Part shown: positions 54,545-62,923 of the stretch, piece after piece | Numbering within the stretch: position 1 is the first letter of the stretch | Layout of the letters: each line of letters opens with the position of its first letter | From: Nanobdellota archaeon | Lineage (GTDB): Archaea > Nanobdellota > Nanobdellia > Woesearchaeales > WJKV01 | DNA: 64,000 nucleotides | Assembly: GCA_023133595.1 (NCBI GenBank) | Contig: JAGLWF010000004.1 | Span: forward strand, 42,917 to 106,916 | Direction of reading: 5' to 3' | The notes under the pieces: generated by a model | Seen by the model: the letters and a program-made list of their open reading frames with translations, nothing else | Databases searched by the model: none | What the model was told of the DNA's origin: nothing | Program-made: the position numbers and the translations under genes

Positions 54545-55168
54545 ATGGAGGGCAGACAGCCTGAGGGGGCTCTAAACATAGGCAAGCGTACATACGGCTT
54601 ATACATGGAAAGGCAGAACCAAAGGATATTCCTTGTATATCAGCTCACTTCTATAGAAAACGCAATATCTGATATTGTAAAGGCTTCTAACGCTCTCGAC
54701 GCTGTTCAGACCAATCCTGGAGAGATCATGACAGAGCAGAAAGCACTGGAGTTCCTCACAGAAATCAGCGGAGACCAAAATCTACCTTTCCAGAGCAGGA
54801 GACATATCCTGGCAATCAAGCTCAAACTCAAGGACAGGCACTTCCAATACAGGGGGCTTGTCAAAAGCTTGGACGAGAAAATTGTCCATGATGATCTAGT
54901 TCACAGGGAATTGATCTACACTGCCAGGGAACTGTTGGCAAAAGGAGAACTCGGTCCAGACACCAATGCTTTGATCATGGTCAGGTGCAGAGACTTATCT
55001 TCTGGCTCTGGAAGACACAAGAGATTTTCATCAAGAATTTTGCTCGCAACTGGCAGACCAGTGGTTGAAAGATTGGAAATGCATGCAGATCATGAAATTC
55101 ATCGCGCGCAACTGCTGCTATCAGCTCCAATTTTCGAATATTATCTGCCGAAATACCATCCCAGTTGA
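54545..55168 (+). CDS. Hypothetical protein
   Basis: A 207-residue protein that I do not recognise. It is mixed alpha/beta with few cysteines: KRTYGLYMERQNQRIFLVYQ near the start, then FQSRRHILAIKLKLKDRHFQ and a His-rich C-terminal stretch (HADHEIHRAQ). It has no membrane segment or nucleotide motif. It shares an operon with the zinc-finger-like gene upstream and lies 114 bp before the dif-like site. Confidence 0.55.
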   Translation: MEGRQPEGALNIGKRTYGLYMERQNQRIFLVYQLTSIENAISDIVKASNALDAVQTNPGEIMTEQKALEFLTEISGDQNLPFQSRRHILAIKLKLKDRHFQYRGLVKSLDEKIVHDDLVHRELIYTARELLAKGELGPDTNALIMVRCRDLSSGSGRHKRFSSRILLATGRPVVERLEMHADHEIHRAQLLLSAPIFEYYLPKYHPS

Positions 55169-55281
55169 GAATTCTACGGGTACAGGGCTTAATTTGGATG
55201 AATTCAGCGTTTATTGAATCCGATCGTTATATTTATATCTTATAAAGGGGCCCCATAAGCAAGCCAAAAAGATTAAATATG

Positions 55282-55309
55282 AGTTCGTATAAGGTACATT
55301 ATACGCACT
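55282..55309. other. Candidate dif-like XerA recombination site
   Basis: Left arm AGTTCGTATAA (55282-55292), 6-bp spacer GGTACA, right arm TTATACGCACT (55299-55309). The arms are inverted repeats with 10 of 11 positions matching, the 11-6-11 layout of dif sites. In reverse complement the left arm reads AGTGCGTATAA, close to the E. coli dif left arm GGTGCGCATAA. The site ends 3 bp before the xerA GTG start codon and overlaps the likely transcription start, so it may also autoregulate. Confidence 0.6.
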
Positions 55310-55312
55310 CGG

Positions 55313-56152
55313 GTGATAGACATCGATTTGGCAAAAATCAAGCAAAAAATCAGCACAGAACTGAAGATCCAGGGAAAGTCTTCCCAAACAATCCGGATGT
55401 ACTGTTTGTTCAATGTAAAATTTCTAGAATTTGTGAAAAAAGACCCAAAAGTCATGACAGAGGATGATATCAAAGGATATCTCGCTTATCTGATTTCAGA
55501 CAAAGGATATGATCCAAGCTCAGTCTCATTAGCCAGATCAGCTCTCAGATTCTACTATGATGATCTTTTAGGTAAAAATCTTACATTAAGTATCAAAACA
55601 CCAAAAAAGCAACGCAAAATCCCAGAAATCCCTAGCAAAGAAGAGATCAAACAACTTCTGGAGTCAGCAGGTACCTTGAGGGACAAGCTGTTGATCGAGT
55701 TCATGTACAGCTCGGGACTGCGAGTAGCAGAGTGCGCCTCACTCAAGATCTCAGACCTTGATTTGAAGGAGAAGATCGGATTGCTCAAAAGAGGTAAGGG
55801 CGCCAAAGACCGCTTTTTCATCCTCTCTAACAAACTTATAGAAGATCTCGGCCAATACCTGGAAGAGTGCAAGGAAAGCTCGAAATACGTGTTTCCAGGC
55901 CGTACAGCTGCTATATCCACGAGAAGGATCCAGGAGATTGTCCGTCAAACAGGAAAAACAGCAGGCATCAAGAAAAAGGTCTACTGCCATCTGCTGAGAC
56001 ACGCGTTCGCGACACATCTCCTCGAAGCAGGCACAGACATTAGACTTATACAGGAGCTTTTAGGACACGAAAATCTTCAAACAACACAACTTTATACAAA
56101 GATCAGCACAAAACAGCTCAAGCAAGTGAAGAGTCCTTTGGATGAGCTATAA
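55313..56152 (+). CDS. xerA: Tyrosine recombinase XerA
   Basis: A 279-residue enzyme. An N-terminal SAM-like core-binding domain (about 5-90) is followed by the catalytic domain with the full residue set: Arg in SSGLRVAECASL, Lys in RGKGAKDRF, HLLRHAFATHLLEAG (H-x-x-R), LGHENLQTT, and Tyr in QLYTKIS. It resolves chromosome dimers at dif; a dif-like site abuts its start. It starts with GTG at 55313, with a TATA-like box around 55271-55279. Confidence 0.92.
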   Translation: MIDIDLAKIKQKISTELKIQGKSSQTIRMYCLFNVKFLEFVKKDPKVMTEDDIKGYLAYLISDKGYDPSSVSLARSALRFYYDDLLGKNLTLSIKTPKKQRKIPEIPSKEEIKQLLESAGTLRDKLLIEFMYSSGLRVAECASLKISDLDLKEKIGLLKRGKGAKDRFFILSNKLIEDLGQYLEECKESSKYVFPGRTAAISTRRIQEIVRQTGKTAGIKKKVYCHLLRHAFATHLLEAGTDIRLIQELLGHENLQTTQLYTKISTKQLKQVKSPLDEL

Positions 56153-56192
56153 GCATAAGCTTTATAATTTACCACCGAACCAAAATGATAAA

Positions 56193-56618
56193 ATGATAAC
56201 AACATGCAATCCACAAGATCTAATGACTCCTAGAGAGATAGTTGAGGAAATTGTAGAAGAAGTTGAAAGAGATCATCCTGAAGATTTGTCAGTATTTGTT
56301 CGTCCGAACGGAACACTTATAGTCAGATCTGGTCAATATGGTGCTTTAGGTCGCTATGAATGGGGAGAAATAGCACAAAGAATCATTGTTAAATCCCAAA
56401 AAGCTGGAAAGTGGGTCCCTGATAGACTTAAAGGAATGCTAGGATACTCTGTATTCAAAGATGATTTAGAAGGTATGATAGCTAACGGTCTTCTTGAAAG
56501 AACTCAAGTCTCAAGATTCCAAATTAGAGGACATTCATTTGGAAAAGAAGTAAGAGCATATAAACTTACAGAAAAAGCAATGGAGATGCTTTTCGCTCAT
56601 TATGCTTCAAGAGATTAA
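56193..56618 (+). CDS. Hypothetical protein with winged-helix-like end
   Basis: About 141 residues from the ATG at 56193 (MITTCNPQDLMTPRE); a longer frame from 56142 overlaps xerA. Residues 14-60 form a helix and strands (IVEEIVEEVERDHPEDLSVF). The C-terminal half (LKGMLGYSVFKDDLEGMIANGLLERT, given as residue landmarks 85-110, and VRAYKLTEKAMEMLF) has the look of a winged helix, suggesting DNA binding. The TATA-like box at 56158-56166 supports a leaderless start. Confidence 0.55.
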   Translation: MITTCNPQDLMTPREIVEEIVEEVERDHPEDLSVFVRPNGTLIVRSGQYGALGRYEWGEIAQRIIVKSQKAGKWVPDRLKGMLGYSVFKDDLEGMIANGLLERTQVSRFQIRGHSFGKEVRAYKLTEKAMEMLFAHYASRD

Positions 56619-56689
56619 TTTTTTCTAAAAACTTTTAATCTTTCTAGACCATAAATTTATATATTCAAGATTTTTCATTATCATCGAAA

Positions 56690-57097
56690 ATGGGAGAAGG
56701 AGGAGGGACTGGTACTGGAGCAGTAGAGGAAACAAGATTTGACAGAATCAGCCTTGAGGATTTCGCAGTTTTAGATATCAAGCGCAAGCCTGAACACAGT
56801 AGAAGAGGAAGAATTAGAATACAAAACGGTATCTGGCACCAGGACACATTATATGTGAAATCTGATGGCGAAGCCCGAAAAATTAAACTAAAAAGCTCTC
56901 CTGACATTCATTGTGATCCGAATTCACGAGATAATTTCCTACTTGCTGCAAACACATTCTTAGAAGAGCACAATATGTATCTAGTACTCGCAAGTTATAC
57001 ACCTGCTTCTTTATGGAATTTATTTCATCATAGCTTAGAAGGAGACTTGTACCAAAGATCAAGCAGATATGCAAACTTACTCGGTTGGAATCCTTAA
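56690..57097 (+). CDS. Hypothetical protein
   Basis: A 135-residue protein I do not recognise. A Gly-rich start (GEGGGTGTGAVEETR) leads to a beta-rich middle (RGRIRIQNGIWHQDTLYVKS) and a helical end (FLLAANTFLEEHNMYLVLAS). It has a single Cys. A TATA-like box about 35 bp before the ATG suggests its own promoter. The flanking gaps contain the repeated CTTTTAAT/CTTTAAT strings. Confidence 0.5.
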   Translation: MGEGGGTGTGAVEETRFDRISLEDFAVLDIKRKPEHSRRGRIRIQNGIWHQDTLYVKSDGEARKIKLKSSPDIHCDPNSRDNFLLAANTFLEEHNMYLVLASYTPASLWNLFHHSLEGDLYQRSSRYANLLGWNP

Positions 57098-57248
57098 TTT
57101 TTTCTTAAAACCTTTAATCCAACTACACAATAAAACCTTTAATCTTTGCTAGAAGATTTTAATTGAAATAAGAACTATAACCTTTAAGCTTTTCTTAAAA
57201 CTTCTAATAACAAAAATGATTACTTCTTTTTAGCTTTTCTTAAAGGTT
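57098..57248. other. Convergent intergenic region with repeated CTTTAAT strings
   Basis: This 151-bp gap lies between two convergent genes. Variants of TTTTCTTAAAACCTTTAAT occur four to five times in both orientations; similar strings follow the stop at 56618. T-rich tracts on each strand would suit archaeal termination of both transcripts. No ORF is supported. Confidence 0.45.
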
Positions 57249-57797
57249 CTATTCCCAAGCTTTCATGACTTTTCCTGCTTCTGTTGCCAATACATTTCCA
57301 GTTCCACGACCGAGAATCATCTCAGGGATATACTGTTCCAGATCCAATGAATCTTCGAATGGAATGTACATATTTATTCCAAACTTTGTAATGTGCACGT
57401 TTCCCCGGATAGAAAAGTGGGTACGTTTCTCGGATAATATACGTTTCAGATAATCCAGCGACGGATGCCACATCAATTCATTGCGAAATTCAAATACTTC
57501 TGTCTGTCTACCATAAAGTTTTTCACCGTCGATAAAACCACCACCGATCTTATTATTGTTGACTAAAATATCATACTCTATATCACCGATAAAAACGCGG
57601 ACAAAAGTTGGATTATATAATCTCAGTTCACCGTCGAGGGTGAAACCTTCCAAAGATAAATCAGATAATTTATTGATCTTAACATCATGAATTTCCAACT
57701 GATGATACGCATAATAAGTGTAAGAAGTATAGACGATAATTATTACTAATAAAACAATCGCACCGATGACAATAGCTTTTTTCTCCCACTTTTGCAT
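57249..57797 (-). CDS. Membrane-anchored LEA14-like protein
   Basis: A 182-residue protein with an N-terminal membrane helix (8-30, AIVIGAIVLLVIIIVYTSYT). The exterior part (about 35-150) resembles the LEA14 (water-stress) beta fold: LEIHDVKINKLSDLSLEGFTL, GELRLYNPTFVRVFIGDIEY, and VNNNKIGGGFI. Such proteins are often found on archaeal membranes; function is unknown. It shares an operon with the HTH gene upstream by a one-base overlap. Confidence 0.72.
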   Translation of the reverse strand: MQKWEKKAIVIGAIVLLVIIIVYTSYTYYAYHQLEIHDVKINKLSDLSLEGFTLDGELRLYNPTFVRVFIGDIEYDILVNNNKIGGGFIDGEKLYGRQTEVFEFRNELMWHPSLDYLKRILSEKRTHFSIRGNVHITKFGINMYIPFEDSLDLEQYIPEMILGRGTGNVLATEAGKVMKAWE

Positions 57798-58315
57798 TAT
57801 AAACCACTGACGATAGATTGGTCAAAACAATCCAAAGTCAAAGTTTTCTCAATATTCAAGATATTTTTCTTTGTCTGCAATTCCTTGAACGCTGGGTCGA
57901 GGATAAAATAAGTTTTCCTCTTGATTAAATGTTTAGTGATCGGAACTCCTTTCTCGATCAGACTGTTGATAAAGTACCGGACAAAAGATTCGCTTTTTCT
58001 CAAGGCTTCAGAGATATCCAAATAAGTTAATGCAGATTCAGATTGATAAAAAATCATAAAAACATCCTGTTCTTGTTTTGTGATCTTTATTTTTTTAGGT
58101 TTTGATTCACTTATTTTTTCAGAAGTTAGTTTTGTAAGAATTTTTTCAAACACATGCATCTTGGACTCAAGAAATTTCAAGCGTTTGTTCATATCAATCA
58201 GATATGTATAGTTCATTTCCACTTCAGAAGTATTCTCATTGATCGCCTGTAAATGCTCATCAAGTTCTTGCCTTAATTCTTCCACTGCTTTGGCTACTTC
58301 GCCTGTTATAATCAT
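57797..58315 (-). CDS. Coiled-coil and HTH-domain protein
   Basis: A 172-residue protein. Residues 8-65 are a coiled coil (VEELRQELDEHLQAI). About 80-135 resembles a winged helix: KQEQDVFMIFYQSESALTYLD, then ISEALRKSESFVRYFINSLIEKGVPI. It likely binds DNA and may regulate its own operon with the LEA14-like membrane protein. It has no metal motif. Confidence 0.65.
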   Translation of the reverse strand: MIITGEVAKAVEELRQELDEHLQAINENTSEVEMNYTYLIDMNKRLKFLESKMHVFEKILTKLTSEKISESKPKKIKITKQEQDVFMIFYQSESALTYLDISEALRKSESFVRYFINSLIEKGVPITKHLIKRKTYFILDPAFKELQTKKNILNIEKTLTLDCFDQSIVSGL

Positions 58316-58631
58316 GAAACCTACACCCCCAATATCAGTTTCATACCCAATACACTGATAGAAAAAAAGGACATCCTGCTCTTTATAAACTTAGCGATTT
58401 TCCGTATCCACTTTCTGGCAGAGACAAATCCCAATCACGTCGAAAAACCAAAGAGAATATACACATCAGGTACACCAGTTGGGCATTATTGGACAAAGTT
58501 TTAAAATACTCTTTCAAGGCCAAGAATAATAATGGTTCGTTTTAAAGAATATAAAAAATAAAACATTAGTTTTTTTAATAATTCAGTATATCCCCCACTA
58601 TTTTATTTATATGGCGCGGGTTCTGCACTGA
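58316..58631. other. Intergenic region
   Basis: A 316-bp gap upstream of the HTH/LEA operon. A minus-strand TATA-like box (CTTTATAAAC at about 58380) could drive that operon with a 60-nt leader. Farther on are AT-rich runs including TTTTTTTAATAATT and a T-rich tail after the lipoprotein gene's stop. No gene or clear RNA is seen. Confidence 0.35.
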
Positions 58632-59081
58632 TTATCTAAGTAGTCGCTCACACCTGAGCAGTACTTCTTTTTCAGCTATTGCTCGTTCTTCTGGAAGTAA
58701 GCCGTGTGTCATTTTCATCCCTTCTTCAATGCATTTTTCATATTCTCCTTCAAGCACTTCTGGTTCTGACGGTTCAGAAACAGGAACCCGGGATGGTTCC
58801 GATGCTGTTAAAGATTGGCATAGTTCTGCTGAGAATACATCTACATTTGTTCCCCAACTTGGAGGGCATCCTGGAACACTTGGCATGCCAAATACTGCCT
58901 TTCCCCCTCCTTCGGTTGTTATAACTATAACTGTTCCATAGCCATTGACATCATGAACTTCTATATTTTTAATAGCTTTCTCTAGCTTATCAATTCCTTC
59001 TATATTTACCGCACAGCCGCTTAATATCATTAAACCTAAAACCAATACACCAAAAAAAAGCATCATTAAATATTTTTTCAT
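58632..59081 (-). CDS. Lipoprotein
   Basis: A 149-residue protein with a lipobox LSGC (Cys23) after a hydrophobic signal of about 18 residues. The mature part has a short globular region (NIEVHDVNGYGTVIVITTEG) and a Pro/Ser/Glu-rich linker (SEPSRVPVSEPSEPEVLEGE). It ends with a charged helix with two Cys (RCERLLR and KCIEEG). A Shine-Dalgarno GAGGTGAT precedes it. The family is not recognised. Confidence 0.7.
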   Translation of the reverse strand: MKKYLMMLFFGVLVLGLMILSGCAVNIEGIDKLEKAIKNIEVHDVNGYGTVIVITTEGGGKAVFGMPSVPGCPPSWGTNVDVFSAELCQSLTASEPSRVPVSEPSEPEVLEGEYEKCIEEGMKMTHGLLPEERAIAEKEVLLRCERLLR

Positions 59082-59141
59082 CAGATCACCTCGTTTGTGT
59101 TACTGTAGAAAGAACGTCTATAAAAATATTTCTATTTTTTG

Positions 59142-59250
59142 TATGTGCATAGCCATTGCTGCCAAGTGTAGCTTTCTGACTTTTTGTGCAAGATACATAG
59201 ACTCGGCTTCCAAAGCAGAAAACAATGCTAGCGAAACGCAGCAATGGCCC
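59142..59250 (+). repeat. Palindromic element, copy A (variant ends)
   Basis: It begins TATGTGCATAGCC like the other copies, then GCCATTGCTGC (59152-59162), which pairs with GCAGCAATGGC (59238-59248). Inside are AAGTGTAGCTTT, ACATAGACTCGG (59195-59206) and GCTAGCGAAACGC. The ends have changed together to keep pairing (compensatory changes), which argues that the folded form is selected. Copy B follows at once in the opposite orientation. Confidence 0.65.
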
Positions 59251-59251
59251 A

Positions 59252-59354
59252 AATATGCATAGCACGCTACGTTAGCTCATTAAATCTTATCATTAAACCG
59301 AGTCTATGTTACTTGATCAATTACTATAAGACTATGCTAGGTGCTATGCATATA
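59252..59354 (-). repeat. Palindromic element, copy B (inverted)
   Basis: GCATAGCAC (59257-59265) and GTGCTATGC (59341-59349) make the terminal repeat. Its core on the minus strand is ACATAGACTCGG (59298-59309 in reverse), so it is inverted with respect to copy A and the two cores together make a 12-bp inverted repeat 91 bp apart. It ends 16 bp before the HELAH gene stop. Confidence 0.7.
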
Positions 59355-59369
59355 CTATTTTTTAAGAAA

Positions 59370-60869
59370 TCAATAAGTAATTTTTAATCCTGCGCTAAAA
59401 TCAAATCCGTTTGGTTTTCCTTTTACATCATTTTCTATCATATCGTTTTCATTAAAACCTATTTTTGCAAAGATTTCAAACATGCCTGGACTTCCTATTG
59501 CCATTTCTAGTCCTGCAGCAATTCCTTTATACTGAAATATTTTTCCTCTGCTGGAATTAAGATATAAAAATGGCCTGAAATTAATTCCTTTATTTTGCAT
59601 ATGTAGTTTGCCTCCTGTTCTTAAGTGTCTTACTTTTCCGCATCCTATAAAATCTACATCTGTTCCTAGGTTTGCTTCAAAAAGTATTTTGCCGGCAATA
59701 TTAAAAAATGCGTTTGTATCGTAGAAACTTCCATCTTTTGTTAAAAAATGGCTTATTTGTGGTGGTGTTATTTCTGTTCTGCCTAAGTTGAATGTAAATG
59801 GTTTTGTGTTTCGTTCACCTTTTACTATGTAATTATACAGAGACTTTATGCTGTCGTATGTTTTTATTGAAAGTGCATCTGCGATTAATGCTTGGAAAAA
59901 TAATTCTTTTTTTGTGAGTTCTATCCCTTTAAAGTCTATATTTGGACCCCAGCTCCAGTGAGCCCGATAAAATCCTTTTCTATGTAAGTGATGCAAATAC
60001 GTGTCTATGTCATTCCATAATCCTTGATTGTATACACTTGGAAAGATATTTGGATCAGCAGTGCTCTCGTCATTATTCATCAGCGTTCCTAGAGGTTTGT
60101 AATCTGCTTTGTAGTTTAGTCCTCCTTTTGTAGATATTAGTATATATCCCCAATCCAAATTTTTAGGTATTAGATAAGATATTGCTTCATCAAAAGTCAA
60201 GTTTTTCTTGAGAACACTTTCTCTATGAACTAAAGCAGCATCTAGTTCATCTTGATTTAGTCCGTTTGTTATTGTTCTGATGTATTCTTTTTCTTCTTTT
60301 TCGGCTCTCCCATAGAGTGAATTATAGAACGAGAATGAGTTATAAAGCCACTTCGCATATGCCGGGCTTCTATATTTAGGAAAGCTCATGCTCCAGTCTG
60401 ACCAGTCTAACCTTACTCCATCAAACCATCCTTTTTTTCTTGTTTCATAATTGTGCGCTAGTTCGTGTGAATAATATTCTGTCGTATAATTTAAGTAACT
60501 TAAAACTGCAACCTGCCCTATTCTTCCTAATATATGTTTATCAAGCTTTAATTCTCTCGCAAGCAAATCATTCCCTCTTCCTAATAATTGATTAATAGAA
60601 TACCATGCTTTTGAGTTTGCATCAAAATCATCTAATGGAGATTTAGTAAAGTCTGCTATGAATCTTCTGCCAGGCAAATTATTCTTTTTTTCTAATTTCT
60701 TAAATTCTTTTTGAACAGGTGCATCTATTGTTTTGGCAGCAACAGTTTTTTGTTCTTGCGGTTCCACATCTTCTGCATTTGCTTCTGCCCCTAATAAAAA
60801 GCCTCCTATTAATATTCCCCCACTTAATACTGTAATCCCAATATTCCTAAGATAGCTATATACACTCAT
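59370..60869 (-). CDS. Secreted HExxH protein with possible beta-barrel-like end
   Basis: A 499-residue protein. A signal peptide (1-32) ends at AEANA, a signal-peptidase-I-like site. HELAH (135-139) is a zinc metallopeptidase-type HExxH motif next to YYS and NYE. The C-terminal 130 residues alternate hydrophobic strands (FRPFLYLNSSRGKIF, MFEIFAKIGFNEND) and end in FSAGLKITY, as in bacterial outer-membrane proteins. It might be a surface protease with a barrel or a lectin-like sheet. The family is not recognised. Confidence 0.6.
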   Translation of the reverse strand: MSVYSYLRNIGITVLSGGILIGGFLLGAEANAEDVEPQEQKTVAAKTIDAPVQKEFKKLEKKNNLPGRRFIADFTKSPLDDFDANSKAWYSINQLLGRGNDLLARELKLDKHILGRIGQVAVLSYLNYTTEYYSHELAHNYETRKKGWFDGVRLDWSDWSMSFPKYRSPAYAKWLYNSFSFYNSLYGRAEKEEKEYIRTITNGLNQDELDAALVHRESVLKKNLTFDEAISYLIPKNLDWGYILISTKGGLNYKADYKPLGTLMNNDESTADPNIFPSVYNQGLWNDIDTYLHHLHRKGFYRAHWSWGPNIDFKGIELTKKELFFQALIADALSIKTYDSIKSLYNYIVKGERNTKPFTFNLGRTEITPPQISHFLTKDGSFYDTNAFFNIAGKILFEANLGTDVDFIGCGKVRHLRTGGKLHMQNKGINFRPFLYLNSSRGKIFQYKGIAAGLEMAIGSPGMFEIFAKIGFNENDMIENDVKGKPNGFDFSAGLKITY

Positions 60870-60949
60870 AGTATAGAAATAGCCTTTTAGTGGTATTTAA
60901 AGCTTGAGGTTTTTGTTACTAGTTAGTAGTTTCCCCCCTACAAGATAAC

Positions 60950-61176
60950 TTTGACTTTTTTCTCAGTCCAGAAGAGATTGAAAGTTATGCACAGAAAACA
61001 AAAAAGATGGAATAATTGTCAGAGCACCAATAAGAGCTATGGGATATACATTGCTTGAAGGCGGCTTAGGACTTGCTTTAGGAACTGCAGCTGAAATTTT
61101 AGGGTGGCGAAGCAACTACACAAAAAGAAAAAAATTATTTTCGTACTATTACTTCGACCCTGTCTGTGTCTTCTAA
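60950..61176 (+). pseudogene. Possible frameshifted gene remnant
   Basis: One frame reads DNFDFFLSPEEIESYAQKTK to a stop at 61013-61015. The overlapping frame continues KDGIIVRAPIRAMGYTLLEG, then GLGLALGTAAEILGWR, to a stop at 61174. The two join into one sensible reading if one A is restored in the A6 run at 61000-61005. No start codon is clear. The end overlaps the convergent GTPase gene, so it is either a decayed gene or chance. Confidence 0.35.
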
Positions 61177-62061
61177 TTCGTGATTTATGCCTATTTGCTG
61201 GTTCGGGAACCTGGCACTAGGGCCTGTGACCCTGGCCAATTTGAATCTTTCAACCATTGACGTATGGATGGCTCTGACAAAATCACGGACAGTGGATCCT
61301 TTGTCGAGCACTATCGGCTTCTGCTCATTCTTTGGAAAGACCCTGATCAGACCGCTGACTTTCCACATTTCCTGTTTCAGATCATCATGACCTTCTCCAG
61401 TCTCATTAGACAGTCCAATAACAGGGTACGCTTGAAACCTCTGTCTTAATCGCTCAAAATTATCCCTGGAACCTTCCATGTCAATCTTGCTGCCAACAAC
61501 AATCGTCGGCCTCTCGATCCCTGCTTTCTCTAACTCACGAACCATCTTCTCAACGTCAGAGATAGGTTTAGTCAAGTCATGCATCAGAATGATTCCGTCG
61601 CTAGTCCGGACAATACCAAGGAAACGTTTTCCTTCTCCAACATCGTCTGAAGCCCCCTCCACCAGCCCAGGAAGATCAACGATTTGAAAATTAGCTCCAT
61701 TCAAATTGACAATTCCTGGGATTGGTTTCAGGGTAGTAAATTCATACCCAGCAACCTTGGTCTGCAGTCCAGACATACGAGTTATCAATGAACTCTTTCC
61801 AACATTTGGACATCCGACTAATATGACCTGCTTGTGTCCTTCTTTTTTCACGCCAAAAAAATCCTTGTGTTCGATCTTTGAACGCACAGCTGTCTTCCTT
61901 GCTTGCTCTCGAAGCCACTTCTTCAGCTCACCGTAAGGCCCAGTGTTCCATCGAGGCAATTCTTGCATTATAGTATCTATTTCAAGCAATTTTGCCTTGC
62001 CTTTCTTTTCTCTCAGGCGTTTTATGATCAATTGTTTTTGCACAGTATGAGGTAATGCCAT
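61135..62061 (-). CDS. DRG/Obg-like GTPase with TGS domain
   Basis: A 308-residue protein from the ATG at 62061 (MALPHTVQKQL), preceded by a GGTGG Shine-Dalgarno-like site; an upstream in-frame GTG at 62070 is less likely. G motifs: GCPNVGKSSL (G1), FTTLKP (G2), DLPGLVEGAS (G3), and GSKIDM (G4-like, in place of NKxD). The C-terminal TGS domain has DKGSTVRDFVRAIH. It resembles archaeal DRG proteins, which work with ribosomes. A short N-terminal helical region replaces the usual one. Confidence 0.85.
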   Translation of the reverse strand: MALPHTVQKQLIIKRLREKKGKAKLLEIDTIMQELPRWNTGPYGELKKWLREQARKTAVRSKIEHKDFFGVKKEGHKQVILVGCPNVGKSSLITRMSGLQTKVAGYEFTTLKPIPGIVNLNGANFQIVDLPGLVEGASDDVGEGKRFLGIVRTSDGIILMHDLTKPISDVEKMVRELEKAGIERPTIVVGSKIDMEGSRDNFERLRQRFQAYPVIGLSNETGEGHDDLKQEMWKVSGLIRVFPKNEQKPIVLDKGSTVRDFVRAIHTSMVERFKLARVTGPSARFPNQQIGINHELEDTDRVEVIVRK

Positions 62062-62305
62062 TTTAACCACCGTAATATTGAATAATCTTCTATCGCAGAA
62101 CTAAACATCAAGAACAGTAAAATGTCCTAGAACGATAGCATGATATGTCTAAGAAAATCTACTTCAAGCTGCGAAGCTTCTAGAATATAGTCTAAACAAA
62201 TACTGAAATCCACTTTCCATTGTTGCATTTGTCGCTTTCATAATACTAATAAGAAGATTCATCATATATAAACCTTTCTATTTTCTATACTGATTGGTAG
62301 TAAAT

Positions 62306-62797
62306 TCACACCAGATCTTTCATCTGCTCGAACTTTGGTTCATCAGCAACCTGATACACATCAAAATCTTCGATTAGGTTAGGTATAAAGCCTCTGATAT
62401 CTTTAATGATTTCATTCAAATGATTTGTATTTTTGTAAACCAGAGAAACATAGAAATCAAATTTTCCAATCAGACCGAAGATGTGCACAGCATATCTGTT
62501 TGCTACAAGTTTCTTCAAAAACTTTTGTTTTTCCTCTTCTGTTGTTGATTTCAATCTAAGCAAAAGAATAGAGATGTTTGGCAAACCAATAGAAGGAGGG
62601 TTCAGCACAGGAACAAAGCCAGTTAAAACCCCTTCTTTCTGCAGTTTCTTAAGTCTATAAGCAACAGAATCTCGTCTTATCTGTGTCTTCTTTGATATCT
62701 CTGCTATAGATAATCTTCCATCTTCAAATAAAGCTCTAATTATCTGTTTGTCTTTCTTATCCAGCTTATAAGGTTTTCTGTATTCAATTCCAGGCAT
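62306..62797 (-). CDS. Lrp/AsnC-family transcriptional regulator
   Basis: A 163-residue protein. The N-terminal HTH (LDKKDKQIIRALFEDGRLS, ISKKTQIRRDSVAYRLKKL) is followed by an RAM/AsnC effector domain (GLPNISILLLRLKSTTEEE, IGKFDFYVSLVYKN). It probably senses amino acids and controls genes near and far. AT-rich direct repeats (TTTACGTA at about 62812 and 62839) upstream may be its operator. It is divergent from the gene at 62924. Confidence 0.88.
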   Translation of the reverse strand: MPGIEYRKPYKLDKKDKQIIRALFEDGRLSIAEISKKTQIRRDSVAYRLKKLQKEGVLTGFVPVLNPPSIGLPNISILLLRLKSTTEEEKQKFLKKLVANRYAVHIFGLIGKFDFYVSLVYKNTNHLNEIIKDIRGFIPNLIEDFDVYQVADEPKFEQMKDLV

Positions 62798-62923
62798 ATT
62801 TACGTATAATCAGTGCGTTTATATAAATCTTTGCTTATTTTACGTAGTTTTTGTGCGAAATCTATTTATATGTCTAGCATAATTTATAATTTATCACTTA
62901 AAAGTTACTAACGAGGTGGAAAA

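Noticed and set aside
62059-62306. Possible C/D-box RNA in the gap after the Lrp gene
   Set aside because: A loose TGATAT and CTGA were seen, but no proper C and D boxes at a suitable distance with a terminal stem.
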